Positions 6,988 through 12,500 of a stretch of 12,500 bases of DNA are shown piece by piece. Made by a program: the position numbers and the translations under genes. The stretch spans positions 1 through 12,500 of the forward strand of contig CAJKMA010000071.1 in the NCBI GenBank assembly GCA_905200905.1, in the 5' to 3' direction. This DNA is from an uncultured Bacillota bacterium. Its GTDB lineage: Bacteria; Bacillota; Clostridia; Lachnospirales; Lachnospiraceae. Numbering within the stretch: the first letter of the stretch is position 1; every line of letters starts with the position of its first letter. The notes under the pieces were generated by a model. It saw only the letters and a program-made list of their open reading frames with translations. It was not told the DNA's origin and made no database searches.

Positions 6988-8087
6988 AAAATCTCATGAA
7001 GATAGGATTTTAATTTGGTATCAGAAAACGGGGAGATAGGCCATTGTATATAGTGCTGTTTGGAATGGTATTCTTCCCGCAAAAGAGGAAGGTCTGGTAA
7101 TCCAGGGGCATAGAGAAACTGTCCACTGATTTTTTTGTAACAGGTAGCAGCCGTTGCTTTTTGACGATGAGAAGAGTCCAAGTAGGAAGCCACGCTTTTA
7201 TGTATAGCCTCATCTTCAAAAGGAAGGTAGTAGTAGTTTTTATAATCTACGTAGAAATATCGCAAGGTGCCCTCAAAGAGAGGCATTTTTATTTTGACTT
7301 TTTCTTTTAATACGGTGATGTAACAAAAACTGGTGTTAGCAGACAACTGAGTCGGAACTGGGTTTTCTAAAGCGAGGGTAAATAAAATTTGTGTCTGAAG
7401 AGTTCCGGTTATATCTGGTTCCTGAAGTTCTTCGGTATGGAGAATTTCATAAGAATGCTGAAAAAGCTGTCTTAGATTTCCAAGAGGAAGAAGTGCTATC
7501 ATCCCTTTTAAATCATCCAGATTATGAAGAAGCAGTAAATCTTTGGTATGGGAAGCCTTAGAATGCGCATATTCTTTATAAGCCTTTATCATTTCTTTTC
7601 CAGATAGCTGATCTTTCCGTTGGTATTGAACCAAAAGCTCAAAGGTTTTTTGCTTGTGATTTGGCATTTGTCGGAAAAATGCCGGCATAGAAAGTAATTC
7701 ACGGTAAAGATCCAGAGAAGTACAAAGGTCTAAAGGGTAGGAGAGTTGTAAAACTTCATACCGATGGCGCAGATAAGGCAAGTCAAAAGTGGTTCCGTTG
7801 AAATGTACCAGATATTTTTTCCCTTGAGCCAGCTGACTAAAGGCTGTGAGAAGTTTTGTTTCTTCTTTGGGAGTCGTATTTTCTGCTAAAAGCTGGATGC
7901 ATTCCAGGCTTTGGAGTTCACAAGAATACTGAATTAGCCCAATGAGAAAGACTTGGCTGTTTTTGGGGCTAAGTCCGGTGGTTTCGATATCAAAAAAAAG
8001 CAGGTCTGATAAAGAAATGTCTTTTGGAAAGAACCCAAAATCAAATTCTGTTGACAATGAACAAAGATAACTCTTGTTTGTTATCAT
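6963..8087 (-). CDS. yprB: YprB/MrfB-like RNase H-fold 3'-5' exonuclease (DEDDh)
   Basis: The protein has 374 residues from the preferred start. The N-terminal half holds a DnaQ/RNase H-like exonuclease domain. Exo I is FFDIETTGLS with Asp33 and Glu35, Exo II is VHFNGTTFDLPYLRHRY with Asp102, and Exo III is LLLHNLDDLKGMIALL with His188 and Asp192 four residues apart. This order and spacing match the YprB family (COG3359), whose B. subtilis member MrfB works with helicase MrfA (YprA) in repair of mitomycin lesions. The C-terminal 160 residues are less conserved; I cannot define a domain there, although B. subtilis YprB has TPR-like repeats. An upstream in-frame GTG at 8135 would add 16 residues but lacks a good ribosome site; ATG 8087 has AGAAAGGAA about 9 bases before it. 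The gene stands alone on the minus strand, convergent with rpsA and divergent from rnfC, with no helicase partner in view. Role in DNA repair is inferred from family. Confidence 0.85.
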   Translation of the reverse strand: MITNKSYLCSLSTEFDFGFFPKDISLSDLLFFDIETTGLSPKNSQVFLIGLIQYSCELQSLECIQLLAENTTPKEETKLLTAFSQLAQGKKYLVHFNGTTFDLPYLRHRYEVLQLSYPLDLCTSLDLYRELLSMPAFFRQMPNHKQKTFELLVQYQRKDQLSGKEMIKAYKEYAHSKASHTKDLLLLHNLDDLKGMIALLPLGNLRQLFQHSYEILHTEELQEPDITGTLQTQILFTLALENPVPTQLSANTSFCYITVLKEKVKIKMPLFEGTLRYFYVDYKNYYYLPFEDEAIHKSVASYLDSSHRQKATAATCYKKISGQFLYAPGLPDLPLLREEYHSKQHYIQWPISPFSDTKLKSYLHEILKTAITQK

Positions 8088-8151
8088 TTTAACAAATTCC
8101 TTTCTAATTGTATTCAAAATAATACGAAATTTCACTAAAAAATCCTAGTGA

Positions 8152-8181
8152 TTTACAAGAAAAAGTGTTATATTATATAAC
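8152..8181 (+). promoter_or_regulatory. Candidate promoter of the rnf operon
   Basis: A -35 element TTTACA (8152-8157, five of six consensus bases) stands 18 bases from a -10 element TATAAC (8176-8181, five of six). This predicts a leader of roughly 70 bases before rnfC. The 17-base palindrome 8166-8182 fills the spacer and covers the -10, the usual place for a repressor operator. A second TATAAC at 8192-8197 has no good -35 at the right distance. Confidence 0.5.
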
Positions 8182-8182
8182 A
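8166..8182. promoter_or_regulatory. Perfect 17-base palindrome, candidate operator
   Basis: TGTTATATTATATAACA is a perfect inverted repeat of two 8-base arms around one central base (8174). The outer TGTTA...TAACA halves resemble those of a Rex redox-repressor site, but the gap between them is 7 bases instead of the 6 usual for Rex, so the factor is not assigned. The stretch TATAACATAA from the right arm (8176-8185) is repeated at 8192-8201, 16 bases away on the same face of the helix give or take half a turn. AT-rich promoter DNA can give such symmetry by chance, though eight base pairs without mismatch is notable. Confidence 0.45.
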
Positions 8183-8189
8183 TAAGACT

Positions 8190-8219
8190 ATTATAACATA
8201 AAACCCAGAGAATAGTCAG
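8190..8219 (-). promoter_or_regulatory. Candidate promoter of the yprB-like gene
   Basis: On the minus strand a consensus TATAAT occupies 8195-8190, with CTGACT (8219-8214, four of six matches to TTGACA) 18 bases upstream. A second minus-strand TATAAT occupies 8177-8172 inside the palindrome but lacks a convincing -35. Either would give a 5' leader of about 80-100 bases. Within that leader, TCACTA (8132-8137) and TAGTGA (8146-8151) form a weak six-base-pair hairpin with an 8-base loop. Confidence 0.4.
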
Positions 8220-8222
8220 AAC

Positions 8223-8243
8223 TTATCTGATTATCATAGATAA
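8223..8243 (+). repeat. Small hairpin in the rnf leader next to the ribosome binding site
   Basis: TTATCT (8223-8228) and AGATAA (8238-8243) form a six-base-pair AT-rich stem with a nine-base loop. The stem ends at the edge of the rnfC Shine-Dalgarno AAAGGAGGG (8242-8250). A second distant pair, GACTAT (8186-8191) with ATAGTC (8212-8217), could enclose the rest of the leader. Stability would be low; a regulatory role is only a possibility. Confidence 0.3.
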
Positions 8244-8257
8244 AGGAGGGACATAAT

Positions 8258-9580
8258 ATGGCGTTTTTAACCTTCAAAGGCGGAGTACATCCGTATGATG
8301 GAAAAGAATTGTCCAAAGAAAAGCCTGTGAAAGAATTTCTTCCTGGAAAAGAACTGGTGTATCCGTTATCACAGCATATCGGTGCTCCGGCACAGCCTGT
8401 TGTAAAAAAGGGAGATAAAGTACTTGCAGGACAGAAAATTGCAGAAATGGGAGGCTTTGTTTCTGCACCGATTCATGCAACCGTATCAGGAATTGTGAAA
8501 GATTTAAAAAAAGTTAGAAATAATGTGGGAGCCATGGTGGATGCCATCATCGTGGAAAATGATGAAAACTATGAAATGGTAGAATTTCATCCAGTAAAAT
8601 CCTTAGAGGAGCTTTCAAAAGAAGAGATTATTGCCAGAATTAAAGAGGGTGGAGTGGTTGGTATGGGAGGCGCAGGTTTTCCTACCCATGTAAAACTTTC
8701 ACCTAAGGAACCAGAGAAAATTGAGTATGTTTTAGTAAATGGTGCAGAGTGTGAGCCTTATCTTACTTCTGATTACCGTCGTATGCTGGAGCAGCCGGAA
8801 TTGATTATCGGTGGATTAAAATGTATACTGAAACTCTTTGACCATGCGAAAGGCTGTATCTGTATTGAAGATAATAAGCCGGATTGTATTGCAAAGCTTA
8901 CGGAGATGGTAAAAGAAGAGCCTAGAATAGAAGTCTGTACATTGAAGACAAAATATCCACAAGGTGCAGAACGGTGCCTTATTGCAGCAGTTAGTGGTAG
9001 AGAAATTAATTCCTCCATGCTTCCTGCAGATGCTGGCTGTGTGGTGGATAATATTGATACCGTATGTGCTGTTTATCGGGCGGTTATGTTTGGAGAGCCT
9101 GTTATGGACCGTATTGTTACAGTAACCGGCGATGCAGTTGCAGATCCTTGTAATTTCAAAGTAAGGCTTGGCTCTTCTTTTGCAGATCTTTTGGAAGCAG
9201 CAGGAGGTCTGAAGCAACCGGCAGAGAAAATGATTTCCGGTGGCCCGATGATGGGATTTGCCATGTTTGATTATCATGTGCCGGTGGTAAAAACCTCTTC
9301 TGCTATGCTGTGTATGTCCAAGGATGAAGTTTCAGCCAACGAGCCAAGCGCTTGTATTAATTGTGGACGCTGTGTGACAGCCTGTCCGGCAAGGCTGATT
9401 CCGTCAAGACTTGCAACGTATTCAGAACATGGACAGGAAGATTTGTTTGTTAAATATCATGGTATGGAATGTGTGGAGTGTGGCTGCTGCAGTTACACCT
9501 GTCCGGCAAAACGGCCATTGACCCAATCTGTTCGTTCTATGAGAAAAACCGTACTGGCAAACAGAAAAAAACCCAAATAG
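8258..9580 (+). CDS. rnfC: Rnf electron transport complex subunit RnfC
   Basis: RnfC is the peripheral cytoplasmic subunit that handles NAD(H) and FMN and carries Fe-S clusters in the ferredoxin:NAD+ oxidoreductase (Rnf) complex. The 440-residue protein opens with the RnfC N-terminal barrel-sandwich region (FKGGVHPYDGKELSKEKPV). The Nuo51-like flavin/nucleotide region follows, with VVGMGGAGFPTHVKL at 133-147 and LVNGAECEPYLTSDYRRM at 159-176, then an SLBB-like segment around 285-330. Two [4Fe-4S] motifs come next: Cys366-369-372-376 (CINCGRCVTACP) and Cys405-408-411-415 (CVECGCCSYTCP). The C-terminus is basic, and no long extension such as that in proteobacterial RnfC is present. GGAGGG at 8245-8250 stands 7 bases before the ATG. 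It is the first gene of the rnf operon, and rnfD begins 12 bases after its stop. Confidence 0.97.
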   Translation: MAFLTFKGGVHPYDGKELSKEKPVKEFLPGKELVYPLSQHIGAPAQPVVKKGDKVLAGQKIAEMGGFVSAPIHATVSGIVKDLKKVRNNVGAMVDAIIVENDENYEMVEFHPVKSLEELSKEEIIARIKEGGVVGMGGAGFPTHVKLSPKEPEKIEYVLVNGAECEPYLTSDYRRMLEQPELIIGGLKCILKLFDHAKGCICIEDNKPDCIAKLTEMVKEEPRIEVCTLKTKYPQGAERCLIAAVSGREINSSMLPADAGCVVDNIDTVCAVYRAVMFGEPVMDRIVTVTGDAVADPCNFKVRLGSSFADLLEAAGGLKQPAEKMISGGPMMGFAMFDYHVPVVKTSSAMLCMSKDEVSANEPSACINCGRCVTACPARLIPSRLATYSEHGQEDLFVKYHGMECVECGCCSYTCPAKRPLTQSVRSMRKTVLANRKKPK

Positions 9581-9592
9581 GAGGAGAACATC

Positions 9593-10552
9593 ATGAGTGA
9601 ATTATTACATGTTTCATCTTCCCCTCATGTTAGGGATAAGGTGAATACAAGCAACATTATGCTTACGGTACTCATAGCATTGCTGCCAAGTGCATTGTTC
9701 GGAGTTTATCATTTCGGCCCACATGCATTGATGTTAATTTTGATGTGCATCATTTGGTGCGTGGCTACAGAGGCAGTTTATGAGACAATCGTACATAAAA
9801 AATTAACAATTCGGGACTGTAGTGCAGCTGTTACCGGTCTTTTACTGGCGCTAAATCTGCCGCCAAATGCTCCTTGGTGGATTGCAGCCATTGGAAGTGT
9901 TTTTGCAATTTTAGTGGTAAAACAGTTGTTTGGTGGTCTGGGACAGAATATTATGAACCCGGCATTAGCAGCCAGATGCTTTTTGCTTATTTCTTTTACT
10001 GGAAGAATGACAGATTTTGCAGTTCCCAAAGGTGCTTGGGGAGCCGTTGTGGATACGGTTTCTGGTGCAACTCCTCTGGCAGCTTTAAAAGCAGGAGAGA
10101 GTGTGAATTGGGTGGATTTATTCTTTGGAAATATCCAGGGAACCATTGGTGAAACCTCTGCATTGGCTATTCTTATTGGTGCGGTGATTTTGCTGGCAAG
10201 AGGAGTAATTGATCTTCGCATTCCACTTACCTATATTGGAAGTTTTGCAATTTTTGTTCTTCTTTTTGGAGGACATGGATTTGATATGAATTATCTGCTC
10301 TGCCATTTATTCGGCGGTGGTTTGATGTTAGGTGCATGGTTTATGGCAACAGATTATGTGACGACTCCTATTACGAAAAAAGGACAGTTGGTCTATGGTG
10401 TCTGTCTTGGTATTTTTACAGGATTGTTCCGTATTTTCGGAGGATCAGCAGAAGGTGTTTCTTATGCGATTATTTTCTGCAACCTGTTAGTACCGATTAT
10501 TGAGCGTTTCACCATGCCTGTAGCCTTCGGAAAAGGAGGGAAAAGAGCATGA
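9593..10552 (+). CDS. rnfD: Rnf complex membrane subunit RnfD (covalent FMN)
   Basis: RnfD is an integral membrane flavoprotein of the Rnf complex and homologous to NqrB. The 319 residues include eight or nine hydrophobic segments from about residue 22 onward. The flavinylation motif VSGATPLAAL puts the FMN-accepting Thr at 160, in the loop after the conserved GGLGQNIMNPALAARCFLLISF (114-135). MATDYVTTPITKKGQLVYGV, another family-specific block, lies near 250-270. Length and motif order are ordinary for clostridial RnfD. GGAGGAG (9580-9586) at the rnfC stop gives a strong ribosome site. Its end overlaps the rnfG start by four bases (ATGA), implying coupled translation. FMN attachment needs an ApbE-type flavin transferase, which is not in the window. 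Confidence 0.97.
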   Translation: MSELLHVSSSPHVRDKVNTSNIMLTVLIALLPSALFGVYHFGPHALMLILMCIIWCVATEAVYETIVHKKLTIRDCSAAVTGLLLALNLPPNAPWWIAAIGSVFAILVVKQLFGGLGQNIMNPALAARCFLLISFTGRMTDFAVPKGAWGAVVDTVSGATPLAALKAGESVNWVDLFFGNIQGTIGETSALAILIGAVILLARGVIDLRIPLTYIGSFAIFVLLFGGHGFDMNYLLCHLFGGGLMLGAWFMATDYVTTPITKKGQLVYGVCLGIFTGLFRIFGGSAEGVSYAIIFCNLLVPIIERFTMPVAFGKGGKRA

Positions 10553-11157
10553 AAAATACCATTATTAAGGATACAATCATTCTTACTTTAATTACCTTGA
10601 TTGCAGGAGGTATTTTGGGTCTGGTATATGAAATTACCAAAGATCCTATTGCCAAACAGCAGGAACTGGCAAAACAGGAAGCCTATAAAGCAGTTTTTGA
10701 AGATGCAGATACTTTTGAAGTATGCGTAGAAGCGGAAGATGCAGATTTAGCTGCTTATTTGGCAGGAGAGGGCTTTGAAGCACAGACCGTAAACGAAATC
10801 ATGGAAGCAAAGGATGCTTCTGGAGAAACCTTAGGATATGCCATTAATCTGACAACCTCTGAAGGATATGGCGGAGATATTACTTTTTCCATGGGTGTGC
10901 AGGCAGATGGTACCTTGAACGGAATTTCTATTCTTACCATTAGTGAGACAGCAGGTCTTGGTATGAATGCTACAAAGGATGAGTTTAAAGGCCAGTTTAA
11001 AGAAAAACAAGCGGATGCTTTTGAAGTTACGAAAACAGGAGCATCAAAAGAAAATGAGATTAATGCAATCAGTGGCGCTACGATTACATCCAATGCAGTT
11101 ACCCAAGGGGTAAACTGTGGACTGAGAGCATTTGAATATATAAAGGAGGGAAAATAA
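10549..11157 (+). CDS. rnfG: Rnf complex subunit RnfG (covalent FMN)
   Basis: RnfG is a single-pass membrane protein with an FMN-bearing domain on the outer face, homologous to NqrC. The 202-residue protein has one N-terminal transmembrane helix (about 7-27, IKDTIILTLITLIAGGILGLVY shortened at both ends) followed by a soluble domain. SEGYGGDITFSMGVQADGTLNGISIL (104-129) and ETAGLGMN (133-140) are typical of FMN_bind domains. The flavinylation motif SGATIT is at 175-180, with Thr178 the expected attachment site. The start overlaps the rnfD stop by four bases, and AAAGGAGGG lies just upstream within rnfD. rnfE begins two bases after the stop. Nothing unusual in length or motifs. Confidence 0.96.
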   Translation: MKNTIIKDTIILTLITLIAGGILGLVYEITKDPIAKQQELAKQEAYKAVFEDADTFEVCVEAEDADLAAYLAGEGFEAQTVNEIMEAKDASGETLGYAINLTTSEGYGGDITFSMGVQADGTLNGISILTISETAGLGMNATKDEFKGQFKEKQADAFEVTKTGASKENEINAISGATITSNAVTQGVNCGLRAFEYIKEGK

Positions 11158-11158
11158 G

Positions 11159-11863
11159 ATGAGAGAAAATTCACCAATTGAGCGTCTTTATAATGGTATC
11201 ATCAAAGAGAACCCTACCTTTGTATTGGTTCTTGGTATGTGTCCCACATTGGCAGTTACTACAGCAGCAATGAATGGTATTGGTATGGGACTTACCACTA
11301 CCGTAGTTTTGGCGATGTCAAACTTGTTTATTTCCCTTTTAAGAAATGTGATTCCAGATAAAGTGCGTATGCCTGCTTATATTGTAGTAGTTGCATCTTT
11401 TGTAACGGTGGTGCAGCTGCTTTTACAGGGATTTATTCCAGCACTTTATGATTCTCTTGGAATTTACATTCCGCTTATTGTAGTAAACTGTATTATTTTA
11501 GGAAGAGCAGAATCCTATGCTTCCAAAAATGGTCCGGTTGCTTCGATTTTCGATGGGATTGGTATGGGACTTGGATTTACTATATCAATTACGATTCTGG
11601 CAGCTTTTCGTGAACTGATTGGAGCTGGAACGTTGTTTGGAAAACAGATTATGCCTGGTGGCTATGAACCGGCTACCATCTTTATTCTGGCACCTGGAGC
11701 CTTTTTTGTGTTAGCTTTTCTGGCAGCTTTGCGTGCAAAACTTCAGGATAAGAAACCAAAAGAGGAGCAGAAGCCAGTTCATTGTATGGAAGGCGGATGT
11801 GCATCCTGTGGAAATACGTCCTGCAGTGGAAAATTTTATGATAACAGAGTAATCAAGAAATAA
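11159..11863 (+). CDS. rnfE: Rnf complex membrane subunit RnfE, with Cys-rich C-terminal tail
   Basis: RnfE is one of two homologous six-helix membrane subunits (RnfA/RnfE, like NqrE/NqrD) that together hold a membrane-embedded Fe-S cluster carrying electrons across the membrane. The expected cluster ligands are Cys28 in VLGMCPTLAVT and Cys111 in PLIVVNCIILGRAES. The transmembrane core runs to about residue 192. After it comes a charged linker and a tail with four cysteines, Cys209, Cys214, Cys217 and Cys222 (CMEGGCASCGNTSC), about 40 residues longer than the bare core. GGAGGG at 11145-11150 lies in the rnfG end, 8 bases from the ATG. rnfA follows after 13 bases. The subunit identity is firm; the role of the tail is unknown. 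Confidence 0.96.
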   Translation: MRENSPIERLYNGIIKENPTFVLVLGMCPTLAVTTAAMNGIGMGLTTTVVLAMSNLFISLLRNVIPDKVRMPAYIVVVASFVTVVQLLLQGFIPALYDSLGIYIPLIVVNCIILGRAESYASKNGPVASIFDGIGMGLGFTISITILAAFRELIGAGTLFGKQIMPGGYEPATIFILAPGAFFVLAFLAALRAKLQDKKPKEEQKPVHCMEGGCASCGNTSCSGKFYDNRVIKK

Positions 11864-11876
11864 GGAGGGACAGACT

Positions 11877-12452
11877 ATGAAAGAATTACTCATTATTGCA
11901 ATTGGAGCAGCAGTGGTAAATAACGTTGTTCTCAGTCAATTCCTGGGTCTGTGTCCTTTCTTCGGTGTTTCTAAGAAAATTGAAACAGCAGCAGGAATGG
12001 GTGGCGCGGTTATCTTCGTTATTACCTTGTCCTCTTTCGTAACCAGTCTGATTTATCAGTTTATTCTGGTTCCTTTGGATATGAGCTATATGCAGACCAT
12101 TGTATTTATTTTAGTTATTGCAGCATTGGTTCAGTTTGTGGAGATGTTTTTGAAGAAAGCTATGCCGCCACTGTATGAAAGCCTTGGCGTTTATCTTCCT
12201 TTGATTACGACCAACTGTGCAGTACTGGGAATTGCGATTACCAATGTTCAGAAGTCCTATAATGTGCTTCAGGGCGTAGTAAATGGTTTTGCAACAGCAG
12301 TTGGCTTTACTATTGCCATTGTGTTGATGGCAGGGCTTCGTGAAAAAATGGAGTATAATGATGTCCCGAAATATTTTCAGGGATTTCCTATTGTACTTCT
12401 TACAGCCGGATTAATGGCCATAGCGTTTTTCGGCTTTTCAGGAATCATTTAA
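11877..12452 (+). CDS. rnfA: Rnf complex membrane subunit RnfA
   Basis: RnfA has six predicted membrane helices in 191 residues, the usual family length. The opening MKELLIIAIGAAVVNNVVLS is the classic RnfA start. The conserved cluster cysteines are Cys26 in FLGLCPFFGVSKK and Cys114 in PLITTNCAVLGIA, matching the two in RnfE and allowing a shared intramembrane Fe-S centre. NVQKSYNVLQGVVNGFATAVGFTIAIVLMAGLREKM near 122-158 is also typical. TAAGGAGGG at the rnfE stop (11861-11869) provides the ribosome site 7 bases before the ATG. rnfB starts 13 bases downstream. Confidence 0.97.
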   Translation: MKELLIIAIGAAVVNNVVLSQFLGLCPFFGVSKKIETAAGMGGAVIFVITLSSFVTSLIYQFILVPLDMSYMQTIVFILVIAALVQFVEMFLKKAMPPLYESLGVYLPLITTNCAVLGIAITNVQKSYNVLQGVVNGFATAVGFTIAIVLMAGLREKMEYNDVPKYFQGFPIVLLTAGLMAIAFFGFSGII

Positions 12453-12465
12453 GGAGGCATAAGAT

Positions 12466-12500
12466 ATGATAACAGGTATTGTCATTGCGGCAGTTCTGGT
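12466..12500 (+). CDS. rnfB: RnfB N-terminus, cut by the window end
   Basis: Only eleven full codons are visible, reading MITGIVIAAVL, the start of the single N-terminal membrane helix of RnfB. AAGGAGG (12451-12457) stands 8 bases before the ATG. The position after rnfA in the order C-D-G-E-A fits rnfB, the ferredoxin-accepting Fe-S subunit. The assignment rests mainly on context, since no cluster motif lies inside the window. Confidence 0.85.
   Translation, partial: MITGIVIAAVL

Noticed and set aside
8088..8135. GTG at 8135 as start of the minus-strand exonuclease.
   Set aside because: No ribosome site lies before it, while AGAAAGGAA precedes the ATG at 8087. The extra 16 residues add no family feature.
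8166..8182. The palindrome as a standard Rex operator.
   Set aside because: Rex sites follow TTGTTAANNNNTTAACAA; here the inner gap is one base longer and the outer T/A pair is absent. Kept only as an unassigned operator.
8183..8257. A riboswitch in the rnf leader.
   Set aside because: The leader is only about 70 bases with two weak AT-rich stems and no recognisable aptamer or terminator-like switch.

Overview
The window reads as chromosomal DNA of an anaerobic, low-GC Firmicute, most probably a Lachnospiraceae (Blautia/Ruminococcus-like gut clostridium). This is inferred from strong GGAGG-type ribosome binding sites, AT-rich codon choice, a Na+-pumping decarboxylase with split subunits, a six-gene rnf operon in the order C-D-G-E-A-B, and ispH lying directly against a four-domain S1 gene. 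I see no mobile element, CRISPR array, tRNA or rRNA.

Positions 1-2026 hold the end of a decarboxylase operon: the 3' part of the Na+-pumping beta subunit (oadB), then the carboxyltransferase alpha subunit (oadA) without a biotin domain, closed by a long hairpin terminator. Positions 2054-6987 hold a + strand cluster: an RpiR-type regulator, an HI0933/YhiN-family flavoprotein, cytidylate kinase (cmk), IspH of the MEP isoprenoid pathway, and ribosomal protein S1. IspH and S1 overlap by 20 bases in different frames. The cluster ends in a terminator shared with a convergent gene for a YprB/MrfB-like DEDDh exonuclease (minus strand, start corrected to 8087). Positions 8088-8257 are a compact divergent control region with overlapping promoter-like elements and a perfect 17-base palindrome. 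Positions 8258-12500 hold rnfC, rnfD, rnfG, rnfE, rnfA and the first codons of rnfB, tightly packed and each with a strong Shine-Dalgarno.

Functionally, two Na+-linked energy modules lie about 6 kb apart: a biotin-dependent oxaloacetate decarboxylase, which exports Na+ using decarboxylation energy, and the Rnf complex, which exports Na+ or H+ using electron flow from reduced ferredoxin to NAD+. Between them is a housekeeping block for nucleotide, isoprenoid and translation functions.

Most genes belong to well-known families. The points most worth a second look are the palindromic operator in the rnf/yprB divergent promoter region, the ispH-rpsA junction with a TTT-TGA stop context that could allow a +1 shift into S1, the four-cysteine tail on RnfE, and a MrfB-like nuclease with no helicase partner in view.
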